The translations under genes and the position numbers were made by a program. The notes beneath the pieces are model-generated. The model did no database searches, was not told the origin of the DNA, and saw nothing but the letters and a program-made list of their open reading frames with translations. Shown here piece by piece: positions 1 to 10,671 of a stretch of 64,000 nt of DNA (positions are counted from its first letter, which is position 1; the number at the start of each line of letters is the position of its first letter). Source of the stretch: Lysobacter gummosus (lineage in GTDB: Bacteria; Pseudomonadota; Gammaproteobacteria; Xanthomonadales; Xanthomonadaceae); contig NZ_CP011131.1 in the NCBI RefSeq assembly GCF_001442805.1, positions 1,674,001 to 1,738,000 of the forward strand, in the 5' to 3' direction.

Positions 1-1
1 C

Positions 2-145
2 CAGCACCCGTGGTACCTGGCCTGCCAGGCGCATCCGGAATTCCTGTCCACGCCGCGCGACGGCCACCCGTTGTTTATCGGCTTCGTGCGCGCCGCGCGC
101 GAGGCCAGGGCCGGCGGCAAGCTGTTGCGCGAGGTCAAGGCTTGA
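2..145 (+). CDS. pyrG: CTP synthase, C-terminal fragment (5' end outside window)
   Basis: Only the last 47 codons are present; the gene runs in from the left edge. The peptide begins [14 protein letters not shown] and continues [17 protein letters not shown], which is the end of the class I glutamine amidotransferase domain of CTP synthase. The His of HPEF and the following Glu are the His-Glu pair of the amidotransferase triad. The enzyme makes CTP from UTP with glutamine as nitrogen donor in the cytoplasm. The order pyrG-kdsA-eno downstream is conserved in many gammaproteobacteria, which supports the call despite the short fragment. Confidence 0.88.
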   Translation, partial: QHPWYLACQAHPEFLSTPRDGHPLFIGFVRAAREARAGGKLLREVKA

Positions 146-369
146 ATCCAGCTCCGCCCGTTGCGGCGGAGTCCGCGCAGGCCGTCCCCGAAGTGGGGCG
201 GTCCGCGCGTAACGATGCGCGCGGCGCCGGCAAGCGGCCGACGGTCGCCGCGTCTTGCGGCAACGTTCGATGAGCGCCGCCGCGCTTGCGCTCGAGCCCG
301 GCCGCATCCATGTGATGGCGATACCCCGCGCAGGCTCGGCCGCGCACTCATGAACCTAGGAAGCAAGCG

Positions 370-1203
370 ATGAAACTCTGCGGCTTTGACGTCGGTCTCG
401 ACCAGCCTTTCTTCCTGATCGCCGGCCCCTGCGTGATCGAGTCGATGCAATTGCAGCTCGACGTCGCCGGCCAGCTCAAGGAAATCACTTCCTCGCTCGG
501 CATTCCCTTCATCTTCAAGTCCAGCTTCGACAAGGCCAACCGCACCTCGGCGACGAGCTTCCGCGGCCCGGGCGTGGAAGAGGGGCTCAAGGTGCTGGCC
601 GAGGTCAAGCGCCAGATCGGCGTGCCGGTGCTGACCGACGTGCACGAGTACACCCCGCTGGGCGAAGTCGCCTCGGTGGTGGACGTGCTGCAGACGCCGG
701 CGTTCCTGTGCCGGCAGACCGATTTCATCCAGAACGTGGCGCGCGCCGGCAAGCCTGTGAACATCAAGAAGGGCCAGTTCCTTTCGCCCTGGGAGATGAA
801 GCACGTCACCGCCAAGGCCCAGGCCGTCGGCAACCAGCAGATCATGGCCTGCGAGCGCGGCGCCAGCTTCGGCTACAACAATCTGGTCAGCGACATGCGC
901 TCGCTGTCGGTGATGCGCGACACCGGCTGTCCGGTGGTGTTCGACGCGACCCACTCGGTGCAACTGCCCGGCGGCATGGACGGCAAGTCCGGCGGCCAGC
1001 GCGAGTTCGTGCCGGTGCTGGCGCGCGCGGCGATCGCGGTCGGCGTCTCGGGCGTGTTCATGGAAACCCATCCGCGCCCCGAGGAAGCCCTGTCCGACGG
1101 CCCCAACGCGGTGCCGCTGCCGAAGATGCGCGGCCTGCTCGAGACCCTGGTCGAGCTGGACCGGATCACGAAGAAGAACGGGTTCCTGGAACAGGATTTC
1201 TGA
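370..1203 (+). CDS. kdsA: 3-deoxy-8-phosphooctulonate (KDO-8-P) synthase
   Basis: This 277-residue cytoplasmic enzyme condenses phosphoenolpyruvate with arabinose 5-phosphate to give KDO 8-phosphate, the first committed step towards the KDO of lipopolysaccharide. Family motifs include IAGPCVIES near the N-terminus, [12 protein letters not shown] in the middle, and [11 protein letters not shown] followed by FMETHPRPE near the end. Residue 21 is a Cys (GPC), where the metal-independent E. coli enzyme has Asn; in the family this Cys marks the metal-dependent class, so this is probably a metal-requiring KdsA. Length matches the family (about 280). It lies between pyrG and eno, as in many relatives, with 224 unremarkable bases before it. 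Confidence 0.97.
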   Translation: MKLCGFDVGLDQPFFLIAGPCVIESMQLQLDVAGQLKEITSSLGIPFIFKSSFDKANRTSATSFRGPGVEEGLKVLAEVKRQIGVPVLTDVHEYTPLGEVASVVDVLQTPAFLCRQTDFIQNVARAGKPVNIKKGQFLSPWEMKHVTAKAQAVGNQQIMACERGASFGYNNLVSDMRSLSVMRDTGCPVVFDATHSVQLPGGMDGKSGGQREFVPVLARAAIAVGVSGVFMETHPRPEEALSDGPNAVPLPKMRGLLETLVELDRITKKNGFLEQDF

Positions 1204-1230
1204 TGCCGGCCGCAGCGCGGTCCGTTCTAG

Positions 1231-2682
<1,452 letters not shown>

Positions 2683-2698
2683 GTCCGGCCCGAACGCA

Positions 2699-3193
2699 AT
2701 GGCTTCGATGTCGAGCAAGCGCTGGCTGATCGTGCTGGCACTGGCGTTGCTGGCGCTGCTCGCTTTCCTGCAATACCGCCTGTGGTGGGCCGGCGGCGGC
2801 AGCGGCGGCAGCGTCGCCGCGCTGCAGGCCCAGGTCGATGGCCAGACCCGTGAAAACCAGGGCTTGCAACAGCGCAACGACGCCCTGGCCGCGGAAGTGG
2901 AAGACCTCAAGTCCGGCGAAGCGGCGGTGGAGGAGCGCGCGCGCAGCGAGCTGGGCATGATCAAGCCCGGCGAGACCTTCTACCGCGTGGTCGAAGCCAA
3001 GCCGCAGCAACCCGGCCCGAACGCCGCCGCCGCGGTCAGCGCGGTGCAGAACGGCGCCGTGCAGGACGATCCGGCCGACAACGACGGCGCCAGCCTGGAA
3101 GAACAGGTGGACGAGCCGCCGACCGAAATACCGCCGCAAACGCCGGAGCCGCAACCCATGCCGGCGCCGGTGCACGAGCGGCCGGGGCATTGA
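2699..3193 (+). CDS. ftsB: Cell division protein FtsB (septum formation initiator)
   Basis: FtsB is a bitopic inner-membrane protein that joins FtsL and FtsQ in the divisome. After a short basic N-terminus there is one transmembrane helix (about residues 10-27, LIVLALALLALLAFLQY) followed by a periplasmic coiled coil (about 38-80, ALQAQVDGQTRENQGLQQRN) and the family motif ARSELGMIKPGETFYRVV. At 164 residues it is longer than the usual 90-120 because of an acidic, Gln- and Pro-rich tail after about residue 100. An in-frame ATG nine bases downstream (2708) is an alternative start. Position between eno and ispD is the standard one. Confidence 0.93.
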   Translation: MASMSSKRWLIVLALALLALLAFLQYRLWWAGGGSGGSVAALQAQVDGQTRENQGLQQRNDALAAEVEDLKSGEAAVEERARSELGMIKPGETFYRVVEAKPQQPGPNAAAAVSAVQNGAVQDDPADNDGASLEEQVDEPPTEIPPQTPEPQPMPAPVHERPGH

Positions 3194-3227
3194 GGCGGGC
3201 GATGGGCGCGAATCATCGTCGCCACGG

Positions 3228-3923
3228 ATGCCTGCGATGATCTGGGCCGTGCTTCCCGCCGCCGGACGCGGCCAACGCTTCGGCGGCGACACGCCGAAGC
3301 AATATCTGCACGCCGCTGGCAAACCCTTGATCGAACATGCGCTGAGCGCCTTGCTGAGGCATCCGCGCGTGGCCGGCGCGATGGTCGCGCTGTCGGCCGA
3401 CGATACCTCGTGGCCGGGCTGGACGCAGTTGCACGGCAAGCCGGTGCTGCGTTGCGTGGGCGGCGGCGAACGCGCCGATTCGGTGCTCGCCGCCTTGCGC
3501 GCGCTGCCGGCCGAACTCGACGGCGACACGCTGGTGCTGGTGCACGACGCCGCGCGTCCCAATCTGCGCGGCGAAGACATCGAGCGATTGATCCTAGCCG
3601 CCGAAGCCGGCGACCAGGGCGCGATCCTCGGCGCGCCGCTGCGCGACACCCTCAAGCGCGCCGGCGAAGGCCGCATCCTGGCCACCGAACCGCGCGGCGG
3701 CCTGTGGCGCGCGTTCACGCCGCAGGCCTTCCGCCGCGCCGCCCTGACCGCGGCGCTGGCCGATGCCGCCGCCGCCGGCGTCGTCGTCACCGACGAAGCC
3801 TCGGCGATGGAACGCGCCGGTTTCCGCCCGCGTCTGGTCGAAGGCCGCGAGGACAATCTGAAAGTCACCACGCCGGCGGATCTGGCGTTGGCGCAGTTTC
3901 TGCTGCAATCAGACCGTGAATGA
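3228..3923 (+). CDS. ispD: 2-C-methyl-D-erythritol 4-phosphate cytidylyltransferase
   Basis: IspD couples CTP to methylerythritol phosphate, the third step of the non-mevalonate isoprenoid pathway. The nucleotide-binding N-terminus reads AVLPAAGRGQRFGGDTPKQYL, with the Gly-rich loop and the PKQY Lys, and the VHDAARPN motif follows at about residue 103. The C-terminal part contains the usual DEASAMERAG and EGREDNLKVTTP segments. The 231-residue product may start at 3228 or at the next in-frame ATG, 3237 (MIWAVLPA), which fits relatives better. It sits 34 bases after ftsB. ispF follows after a 292-base gap holding a palindromic repeat. Confidence 0.97.
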   Translation: MPAMIWAVLPAAGRGQRFGGDTPKQYLHAAGKPLIEHALSALLRHPRVAGAMVALSADDTSWPGWTQLHGKPVLRCVGGGERADSVLAALRALPAELDGDTLVLVHDAARPNLRGEDIERLILAAEAGDQGAILGAPLRDTLKRAGEGRILATEPRGGLWRAFTPQAFRRAALTAALADAAAAGVVVTDEASAMERAGFRPRLVEGREDNLKVTTPADLALAQFLLQSDRE

Positions 3924-3963
3924 ACCGTTGGGCAGCGTCAGCGAGCTGCCGCCGCGGCTTCTT

Positions 3964-4054
3964 TTGTGGGAGGCAGCTTTAGCCCCGATGCTTTGCGTTC
4001 CGACGCGGCAAGCCTGATCGAAAGGCATCGGGGCCAAAGCTCCCTCCCGCAAGA
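3964..4054. repeat. Paired palindromic intergenic repeat, copy 1
   Basis: The gap between ispD and ispF holds two inverted arms: TGTGGGAGGCAGCTTTAGCC then CCCGATGC on one side, and GCATCGGGGC followed by an AAAGCTCCCTCCCGCA-like arm on the other, about 40 bases apart. The same arm sequence (GTGGGAGGGGCTTCAGCCCC) recurs at 5809-5913 and 21272-21359. Transcribed, the arms would fold into a long hairpin. This is a REP-like family; mobility or function cannot be judged here. Confidence 0.8.
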
Positions 4055-4215
4055 AAAGCCCGCTTTCGCGGCAATGAGGGGCAAAATAGATCCATGAATC
4101 GGCGAGCGTTCGGTTTCGATCCGGACAGCTCTTCACTGGACTGGGTAGATAAGCCGATTCGCCCGTATCCGATTTCAATTCGATTTTCTATCCAATTCCT
4201 GAGGCAACTATCCCC

Positions 4216-4689
4216 ATGCGCATCGGCCAAGGTTACGACGTGCACGCCTTCGGCGAGGGCGACCACATCATGCTCGGCGGTGTGCGCGTGCCGCACGATC
4301 GCGGCGTGCTCGCGCATTCCGACGGCGACGTGGCGCTGCACGCGCTGTGCGATGCGATGCTCGGCGCGCTCGCGCTGGGCGACATCGGCAAGCATTTCCC
4401 GCCCAGCGACGAACGCTGGCGCGGCGCCGACAGCCGCCAGTTCCTGCGCCATTGCAACGCCTTGATCGGCGAGCGCGGTTACAAGCTCGGCAATGCCGAT
4501 GTCACCGTGATCTGCGAGCGGCCCAAGGTCGGCCCGCATGCGCAGGCCATGCGCGAGGCGATCGCGGCCGATCTGGGCGTGCCGGCCGATGCGATCAGCA
4601 TCAAGGCCACCACCACCGAGCAACTGGGTTTCACCGGCCGCGGCGAAGGCATCGCGGCGATGGCCGTGTGCCTGTTGGTCCGCGCATGA
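4216..4689 (+). CDS. ispF: 2-C-methyl-D-erythritol 2,4-cyclodiphosphate synthase
   Basis: IspF closes the cyclodiphosphate ring in the methylerythritol phosphate pathway, two steps after IspD; it is a zinc-dependent homotrimer. The 157 residues match the family length. Zinc ligands are in GYDVHAF (Asp7, His9 region) and in the [18 protein letters not shown] motif (His about 35-43). The [15 protein letters not shown] segment and the [20 protein letters not shown] signature near the C-terminus are intact. Its stop codon overlaps the truD start (ATGA at 4686-4689), so the two are translationally coupled. Confidence 0.98.
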   Translation: MRIGQGYDVHAFGEGDHIMLGGVRVPHDRGVLAHSDGDVALHALCDAMLGALALGDIGKHFPPSDERWRGADSRQFLRHCNALIGERGYKLGNADVTVICERPKVGPHAQAMREAIAADLGVPADAISIKATTTEQLGFTGRGEGIAAMAVCLLVRA

Positions 4690-5756
4690 GCCAGGTTCAC
4701 GACGATCCGGCCGCGGACACCGGCCTGCCGCACGCGCACGGCGAAGCCGCGCTGCGCGCGCGCATCCGCAGCGCGCCGGAGGATTTCCGCGTCGAGGAAC
4801 TGCCCGGTTTCGAAGCCAGCGGCAGCGGCGAGCACCTGCTGCTGACCGTCGAAAAACGCGGCATGAACACCGCCTTCGCCGCCAAGCGCCTGGCGCAGTG
4901 GGCCGGCATCGGCGAGGTCGGCATCGGCTACGCCGGGCTCAAGGATCGCCACGCGGTCACCGTGCAGCGTTTCAGCGTGCATCTGCCCAAGCGCGTCGCG
5001 CCGGATCTGGCCGCGCTGGAAAGCGATGAGATGCACGTGCTCGAACACCAATGGCATGCGAAGAAATTGCCGCGCGGCGCGTTGGCGGGCAATCGCTTCG
5101 TGCTGCGCTTGCGCGAGGTGGAAGGCGAGCGCGCGGCGATCGATGCGCGCCTGACCCGTATCGCCGAATGCGGCGTGCCGAATTATTTCGGCGAACAGCG
5201 CTTCGGCCGCGACGGCGACAACGTCGCCAACGCGCTGGCGATGTTCGCCGGCCGGCGCATGCGCCGTGAGCAGCGCAGCCTGCTGTTGTCGGCGGCGCGT
5301 TCGGAATTGTTCAACCGCGTGCTGGCCGCGCGCGTGCGCGACGGCAGTTGGGACGGATTGCGCGAGGGCGCGCCGTTGTCCGGCGAGGTCTGGTCGCTGG
5401 CCGGCAGCCGTAGCGTGTTCGGGCCGGAACCGTGGAGCGATGCGCTGGCCGCGCGTCTGGCCGGGTTCGACATCCATCCCAGCGGGCCGTTGTGGGGCCG
5501 CGGCGAGTTGCGCAGTCTCGATGCGGTGCGCGCGCTGGAGCTGGAGGCGATGGCCGGCGATCAGGCCGCGGCCTTGCGCGCCGGATTGGAAGCGGCCGGC
5601 ATGGATCAGGAGCGGCGCGCGTTGCGTCTGCGTCCGGACGGGTTGAGCTGGCAGTGGCTCGACGACGGCGCGCTGGAAGTCGCCTTCGTGCTGCCGGCCG
5701 GCGCTTACGCCACGGTGGTACTGGCGGAGCTGGGGCAGATCGGCGGCGCGCGTTAG
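4686..5756 (+). CDS. truD: tRNA pseudouridine(13) synthase
   Basis: TruD converts U13 of tRNA-Glu to pseudouridine. I chose the ATG at 4686 because it overlaps the ispF stop codon and gives a 356-residue product of family length; the longer open frame upstream is only ispF read out of frame. The catalytic aspartate is Asp87 in [14 protein letters not shown]. Further family signatures are EDFRVEELP near residue 32, [14 protein letters not shown] near 57, and [15 protein letters not shown] near 163. The gene continues the ispD-ispF-truD-surE-pcm order seen in many gammaproteobacteria, although three extra genes separate it from surE here. Confidence 0.97.
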   Translation: MSQVHDDPAADTGLPHAHGEAALRARIRSAPEDFRVEELPGFEASGSGEHLLLTVEKRGMNTAFAAKRLAQWAGIGEVGIGYAGLKDRHAVTVQRFSVHLPKRVAPDLAALESDEMHVLEHQWHAKKLPRGALAGNRFVLRLREVEGERAAIDARLTRIAECGVPNYFGEQRFGRDGDNVANALAMFAGRRMRREQRSLLLSAARSELFNRVLAARVRDGSWDGLREGAPLSGEVWSLAGSRSVFGPEPWSDALAARLAGFDIHPSGPLWGRGELRSLDAVRALELEAMAGDQAAALRAGLEAAGMDQERRALRLRPDGLSWQWLDDGALEVAFVLPAGAYATVVLAELGQIGGAR

Positions 5757-5808
5757 TTCGGTGGATTGAATCGCGGCTGGCGCACGCGCCGCGATGGCTC
5801 GATGGGTT

Positions 5809-5913
5809 TTGTGGAGGGGGCTTCAGCCCCGGTGCTTTGCTCTCAGATCGCCGCTTGCAGCCCAGACCTGGCCTGAAAGAAAAGCATCGGGGCTGAAGCC
5901 CCTCCCACAAAAG
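5809..5913. repeat. Paired palindromic intergenic repeat, copy 2
   Basis: This lies in the 424-base gap between truD and the small lipoprotein gene. Arms are GTGGAGGGGGCTTCAGCCCC at the left and AGCATCGGGGCTGAAGCCCC plus TCCCACA at the right, separated by about 45 bases. It belongs to the same family as 3964-4054 and 21272-21359. The rest of the gap (5914-6180) shows no gene; it presumably holds the promoter of the lipoprotein gene. Confidence 0.85.
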
Positions 5914-6180
5914 ACCTCCGAGCTACGCAGTCGGGCTGCGCATTCGCCGCCAAGCAAGTTCGCATCGCGACGGTCGATCGACTGCGCGATGTCCTGAAAA
6001 CATCTATTCAGCCCGCGACACGCCGCATTCGGACGCCGGAAACGACCGCTTGTCGGATGGTATCGGACGGCACTGGTTCACGGTTTCCGCCGGCGTATAA
6101 GCCGAGTTAACAGCGGGCAGGGGCCTGCTGCCGCCCGGCGCCCAGCGCGACCGGGTTTCACGCGTCAGGGAGCCAGCGTC

Positions 6181-6426
6181 ATGAACGCATTGTCGCGTAC
6201 CGTCGTCCTGTCGTTATCCATCCTGGGCCTGGCCGCTTGCGCCGGCACCCAGAGCAAATCCACCTACGTCGAACCGAGCATGTCCAATCACCAGATCGCC
6301 GGCATGAGCCGCGACGACCGTTATGTCTCCGCGGTCGAGCGTCTGGCGCGAAAGCGCGGGATCGAGGTGATGTGGGTCAACCCGCCGGATCGGCGCAAGC
6401 TGATCAGCGAGGCGACGCCGCAATAA
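6181..6426 (+). CDS. Small predicted outer- or inner-membrane lipoprotein, unknown function
   Basis: The 81-residue product has a clear lipoprotein signal peptide: a hydrophobic stretch VVLSLSILGLAAC with the lipobox LAAC, lipidation at Cys20, and Ala at +2, which would favour outer-membrane sorting under the E. coli rule. The mature part is short and polar (RDDRYVSAVERLARKRGIEVMWVNPP) with no domain I recognise. The start is preceded by AGGGAGCC at a suitable distance. It is monocistronic, followed by the convergent Smr gene. Reading the ATG at 6181 is secure; the function is not known. Confidence 0.8.
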   Translation: MNALSRTVVLSLSILGLAACAGTQSKSTYVEPSMSNHQIAGMSRDDRYVSAVERLARKRGIEVMWVNPPDRRKLISEATPQ

Positions 6427-6477
6427 TCGGCCGACACTGGCGCCGGCGATCGCGCTGGCGCCGGTATTGGCAACGGT

Positions 6478-7065
6478 TCAACGCCGCCGCTGCGATTTGG
6501 CCAGCAACACCAGCACCGCTCCGGTGCCGCCTTGCGCAGGCGGCGCGGAGTGGAAGGCGAGGATGTCCGCGCGCTGCCGCAGCATCCGATCGACCAGATT
6601 TTTCAACACCGGCGCGCCGCGGCTGTCGAGGTAATCGTTGACGCCGTTGCGGCCCTTGCCGTGGATGATCCGCACGCAACCCAGCCCGTGTTCGCGCGCG
6701 TCGTTGAGAAACGCGCGCAGCAAGGCTTCGGCCTCGCGCACCGGGCTGCCGTGCAGATCCAGTTCCTCTTGCGCGGACATCTCGCCGCGACGCAGCCGGG
6801 CGAACACTTTCGGCGGCAGTTCGTCGCGGCGATAGCTCAGCGCGTCGCCGGCTTCCAGCAGGCTTTGGTCGAGGGCGTGGCGGAATTCGTCGCGCGCCAG
6901 CGCTTCGTCGCGTTCGGCCATGCGCGGCAACGGCCGCGGCTTGGGCGCGGCCGGCGGCGGCGCGGCGTCGGGCAGGCGGCGCACCTCGCCGATCGCGGCG
7001 CGGAACAGGGCCGCGTCGTCGTCGCCGTCGGTGTCTTCGTCGGGGCGGTCGGGCAGGGGCGTCAT
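6478..7065 (-). CDS. Smr/MutS2-type domain protein (possible endonuclease)
   Basis: The 195-residue protein has a charged, Pro-rich N-terminal half and a C-terminal Smr domain (about residues 105-190). The diagnostic motifs are ELDLHGSPVREAEALLRAFL and RIIHGKGRNG, the LDxHG and HGxG pairs of the SMR nuclease fold. YdaL/SmrA-like stand-alone Smr proteins nick or cleave nucleic acid, and recent members act in ribosome rescue; which applies here is unknown. I chose the ATG at 7065 because the product begins like relatives (MTPLPDRP) and the open frame upstream is Arg-rich and lacks homology. It is convergent with the lipoprotein gene. Confidence 0.9.
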   Translation of the reverse strand: MTPLPDRPDEDTDGDDDAALFRAAIGEVRRLPDAAPPPAAPKPRPLPRMAERDEALARDEFRHALDQSLLEAGDALSYRRDELPPKVFARLRRGEMSAQEELDLHGSPVREAEALLRAFLNDAREHGLGCVRIIHGKGRNGVNDYLDSRGAPVLKNLVDRMLRQRADILAFHSAPPAQGGTGAVLVLLAKSQRRR

Positions 7066-7569
7066 CGGCACAGGATAATCGCCGCGCGGCGCATGCGCGG
7101 CGGGCATCGCCGGAATCGCGCGCCGGCGTCGTGGCGCCCGCGAATAAAAGCCCCGGCCCTTCCATGGGAACTGCGACCCGTCGGTATCGGGCCCGCACCG
7201 GGGAAACAGGTGATAGGTACGGTGCTCCGCCGCGAAGTCCCCTCGCGCCGTGCGTCGCGCATGCATCGGCGGGCGCCGTGTGAGTGAAGTGGACCACGCG
7301 CGGCGGCCGGCGCGAGGCGGCGACTGTCAAAACTGACAGGCCGGGCGGGGCGGCCGGGCGGACGGAATCGCGGCCGCGATCGGCGCGCGGCGAGGCGGCG
7401 AACGCGCGAGGAATCGGGCACGGCGGCGGATCGAGGGCCGCGTTGGGCGGTGTCGCGGGCCGCGAGCGAATCGGCCGATTATGTAAAGTCGCCGCGCGTC
7501 CTCGCGGCGCGGATGCGGGGTTCGACCCTCGCCATCCCCGCCGACGCGAACCTCAGCGCCCCGCGCGCC

Positions 7570-8313
7570 TCACAGCACGATCAAGCCCATCGCCACCGCG
7601 CGCGCGCAGGCCGCGCGCCGGCCCTTGACGCCCAGCTTGCGCGAGACCTGCTGCAGATGAAAATTCACCGTGCGCTCGCTGATGCGCAGGATCATCGAGA
7701 TTTCCCACGAGGTCTTGCCGATCGCCGACCAGCGCAGCACCTCGCATTCGCGCGCGCTCAGTCGCGGCGCGCCGACCGGGCGGCGCAGCAGCCGATCCAT
7801 CGCCGCGTGCATGCAGCTGACGAAATACACCGACTCGCCCAGCACCGGCAGAAGTTCGCGCGGATCCAGCCGCGACTGCAGGGTGAAGGTGGTGAACGCC
7901 CATTGCGTGCCCGGCGACCAGCTCGGCACGGTGATGCCGCCGTGCAGACCGAATTCGCCGGCCTGCAGCAAGGTCTTGCGCGTGCGCAGCGCCAGCGCGA
8001 TGCGCGGCGCTTCGTAACTGGTGTGGCCGCGCGAATTCCACGCCACCGCCGGAAAGCCTTCGCGCGACAGCACGATGCGCGGATCGGTCTGCTCCGAATG
8101 CGGCGTGGCCAGGCGCGGATAGGTCTTCGACCAATCGCTGTCGAAATCCTCGAAAAACACGAAGTCGCCGCCGTCGCCGAGCGGCTCGCGCAGCTTGGTC
8201 GCGTAACCGTGATGCTGGAACCCGGCCGCCCGCGTATAGGCGGTGGCGGCCGCTTTGACTTCCTCCAGCGTGCCGGCGCGCATCACCCGATCGATATGAT
8301 CCCAATACTCCAT
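7570..8313 (-). CDS. LuxR-family regulator with autoinducer-binding domain (LuxR solo, LesR-like)
   Basis: This 247-residue regulator has an N-terminal autoinducer-binding domain (about 15-165) and a C-terminal LuxR helix-turn-helix (about 180-245, [20 protein letters not shown] then [16 protein letters not shown]). Aligned by eye to TraR, the six invariant residues appear kept: Trp61, Tyr65, Asp77, Pro78, Trp92 and Gly126. That predicts binding of an acyl-homoserine lactone or a related ligand. No luxI-type synthase lies in the window, so it looks like a LuxR solo. Lysobacter enzymogenes has such a solo, LesR, which affects antibiotic production; orthology is plausible but unproven. It interrupts the usual truD-surE neighbourhood. 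Confidence 0.93.
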   Translation of the reverse strand: MEYWDHIDRVMRAGTLEEVKAAATAYTRAAGFQHHGYATKLREPLGDGGDFVFFEDFDSDWSKTYPRLATPHSEQTDPRIVLSREGFPAVAWNSRGHTSYEAPRIALALRTRKTLLQAGEFGLHGGITVPSWSPGTQWAFTTFTLQSRLDPRELLPVLGESVYFVSCMHAAMDRLLRRPVGAPRLSARECEVLRWSAIGKTSWEISMILRISERTVNFHLQQVSRKLGVKGRRAACARAVAMGLIVL

Positions 8314-8451
8314 GCCGTACCTGTATACCTGCGTCCCGGCGGGCCGTGGACATCATACGCCGGCCCGCCGCGGGCCGCGGCGCGGGAAGGCGGCCGCCCT
8401 ATCGGGTATCATTCGGGCTCTGATTGCCAGCCTTTTTCTCAGCGGAGCCTC

Positions 8452-9258
8452 ATGCGCGTATTGGTCAGCAACGACGACGGCGTCGACGCGCCCGGCATCG
8501 GTATCCTCGCCCAGGGGCTGCGCGAGGCCGGTCACGAAGTGCTGGTGGTCGCTCCCGATCGCGATCGTTCCGGGGCGAGCAATTCGCTGACGCTGGACAT
8601 GCCGGTGCGGGTGCATCAGCTCGACGAGCGCACCTGGCGCGTCTACGGCACGCCGACCGACTGCGTGCACGTGGCCCTGGCCGGCATGCTGAAGCTGGAA
8701 CCGGACATTGTGGTGTCCGGGATCAACAACACCGCCAACATGGGCGACGACGTCATCTATTCGGGCACCGTCGCCGCGGCGATGGAAGGCCGCTTCCTGG
8801 GCCTGCCGGCGGTGGCGATGTCGCTGGCTACCGCCGATCACCACGGCCACCACTACGAAACCGCCGCGCGCGCCGCGGTCGAGATCATCGCCCGCCTGCG
8901 TACCGACCCGCTGCCGGCCGACACCATCCTCAACGTCAACGTGCCCGATCTGCCCTGGTCGCAGGTCGCCGGTTTCGAAGTCACCCGCCTGGGCAACCGC
9001 CATCGCGCCGAGGCCTGCATCGAGCAGAAAGACCCGCGCGGCCGCCAGTGGTGGTGGATCGGGCCGGCCGGCGCCGAGGCCGACGCCGGCCCGGGCACGG
9101 ATTTCCAGGCCGTGCGTACCGGCAATATCTCGATCACCCCGATCCACGTCGATCTGACCCGTTATCAGGCGTTGGAACAGGTCGCCAGTTGGGTCGGCGG
9201 CCTGGCCGCGGCGCTGGACACGACGGCGGCCGATGCCTCGGCGGAGCGCGGCGCATGA
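8452..9258 (+). CDS. surE: 5'/3'-nucleotidase SurE
   Basis: SurE is a metal-dependent nucleoside 5'/3'-monophosphatase and exopolyphosphatase that supports stationary-phase survival. The ATG at 8452 is preceded by AGCGGAG and gives [16 protein letters not shown], with the two metal-binding Asp residues at 8 and 9. SGASNSLTL (Ser39 region) and [19 protein letters not shown] (Asn92 region) complete the active site. The 268 residues match the family. Its stop overlaps the pcm start (ATGA, 9255-9258), so the pair is coupled. Confidence 0.98.
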   Translation: MRVLVSNDDGVDAPGIGILAQGLREAGHEVLVVAPDRDRSGASNSLTLDMPVRVHQLDERTWRVYGTPTDCVHVALAGMLKLEPDIVVSGINNTANMGDDVIYSGTVAAAMEGRFLGLPAVAMSLATADHHGHHYETAARAAVEIIARLRTDPLPADTILNVNVPDLPWSQVAGFEVTRLGNRHRAEACIEQKDPRGRQWWWIGPAGAEADAGPGTDFQAVRTGNISITPIHVDLTRYQALEQVASWVGGLAAALDTTAADASAERGA

Positions 9259-9935
9259 TCCAGCGCATGCGTCTGCAGCCCGAAGCCATCGGCAGCGGCC
9301 TGACCTCGCAGCGCGTGCGCGACCGCCTGGTCGAGCGCCTGCGCGAGGCCGGCATCCGCGACGAGCGCGTGCTCAACGCCATCCGCACCGTGCCGCGCCA
9401 TCTGTTCGTCGATGAAGCCCTGGCGATGCGCGCCTACGAAGACACCGCGCTGCCGATCGGCCACGGCCAGACCATTTCCCAGCCGTGGGTGGTGGCGAAG
9501 ATGACCGAGGCGCTGTTCGAGGACGGCGTGCCGGCCAAGGTGCTGGAGATCGGCACCGGCTCGGGTTATCAGGCCGCGATCCTGGCCGCGCTGGGCCTGG
9601 AAGTGCACACGGTCGAACGCATCGGCGAACTGCTGCGCACCGCGCGCAAACGCTTCCGCCAGCTCGGCCTGAACGTGCGCAGCAAGCACGACGACGGCCG
9701 CATCGGCTGGCCCGAGAACGGCCCGTTCGATGCGATCATCGTCACCGCCGCCGCGCCGGCGCTGGTCGATGCGCTCACCGATCAGCTCGCCGTCAATGGC
9801 ACCTTGATCGCGCCGGTCGGCGCATCGTCCTCGCAGTCGCTGCTCAAGCTGCGCAAGGACGCCGACGGCAACATCGTCCAGCACACGCTCGCGCCGGTGG
9901 TCTTCGTGCCGCTGCTGTCGGGCATGATCGACTGA
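9255..9935 (+). CDS. pcm: Protein-L-isoaspartate O-methyltransferase
   Basis: Pcm methylates isoaspartyl residues in aged proteins with S-adenosylmethionine, starting their repair. The 226-residue product starts at the ATG overlapping the surE stop. It shows the PCMT signatures [38 protein letters not shown], and the SAM-binding loop [15 protein letters not shown] (about residue 96), followed by [17 protein letters not shown]. Together with surE it forms the repair/survival module typical of this locus; a YqaA-like gene and an nlpD-like gene follow. Confidence 0.98.
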   Translation: MIQRMRLQPEAIGSGLTSQRVRDRLVERLREAGIRDERVLNAIRTVPRHLFVDEALAMRAYEDTALPIGHGQTISQPWVVAKMTEALFEDGVPAKVLEIGTGSGYQAAILAALGLEVHTVERIGELLRTARKRFRQLGLNVRSKHDDGRIGWPENGPFDAIIVTAAAPALVDALTDQLAVNGTLIAPVGASSSQSLLKLRKDADGNIVQHTLAPVVFVPLLSGMID

Positions 9936-9963
9936 CCCCCCGCAGCCGACAGGAATTCCCCCT

Positions 9964-10575
9964 TTGAAGATTTTCGGCCCGCTCTACGAGCGCACCATCA
10001 CCTGGGCCCGGCACCGGCACGCGCCGGCGTACCTGACCGGCCTGAGCTTCATCGAGGCGATCATCTTCCCGGTGATGCCCGAGGTGATGCTGGCGCCGAT
10101 GTCGGTGGCGCAGCCGCGGCGCGCGTTCTGGTTCGCCACCTTGAGCCTGATCGGATCGATGGCCGGCGCGCTGGTGGGCTATGCGCTGGGCCACTACGCC
10201 TTCGAAGCGCTCAAGCCGATGTTCGCCGCGTTGGGCATGCTGCCGGCGATCGAGTCGGGCATCGCCACCGTGCAGGCCAAGATGGTCGAGTCGCCGTGGG
10301 CGGTATTCGCGTTCCTGGTGCTCGGCGGCTTCATGCCGATTCCGATGAAGGTGTTCACCTGGGCGTCGGGCATCGTCGGCGTGCCTATGCTGCAATACAT
10401 CCCGAGCATGTTGATCGGCCGCGGCAAGCGCGTGTATCTGCTGGCGCTGGCGATCCGCATCGGCGGCGAACGCGCCGAGCAGGCGCTGCGGCGCTACATC
10501 GAGCCGATCGGCTGGATCGCCACCGCGCTGGTGGTGGCCGCGGTCGCCTGGTTGGTCTGGCGTTCACAGCACTGA
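9964..10575 (+). CDS. YqaA/DedA-like (SNARE-associated/VTT) inner-membrane protein
   Basis: The 203-residue protein has the layout of the YqaA family of DedA/VTT-domain proteins, small integral membrane proteins linked to lipid flipping and envelope homeostasis. Hydrophobic segments lie near residues 25-50, 55-80, 115-140 and 180-200, and the family Gly-rich stretch FLVLGGFMPIPMKVFTWASG is clear. The start is a TTG (9964, MKIFGPLYERTITWARH), chosen for homology; no closer ATG fits. It sits 28 bases after pcm, within a probable operon running to the LysM/M23 gene. Confidence 0.9.
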   Translation: MKIFGPLYERTITWARHRHAPAYLTGLSFIEAIIFPVMPEVMLAPMSVAQPRRAFWFATLSLIGSMAGALVGYALGHYAFEALKPMFAALGMLPAIESGIATVQAKMVESPWAVFAFLVLGGFMPIPMKVFTWASGIVGVPMLQYIPSMLIGRGKRVYLLALAIRIGGERAEQALRRYIEPIGWIATALVVAAVAWLVWRSQH

Positions 10576-10671
10576 GCCGGGTCTGACGCCACACTGGCGC
10601 AAGCGGCAACACCCCACCGGCGCACCACCGGACACAACGCGCGCGAGCAGCGGCGCGGCAAGAGGACAGGC

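Noticed and set aside
6532..7287. 251-codon plus-strand frame across the Smr gene
   Set aside because: Antisense of the Smr domain gene, which has clear motifs on the minus strand.
8353..9147. 264-codon minus-strand frame over surE
   Set aside because: Antisense of surE, His/Gly-rich, no homology.
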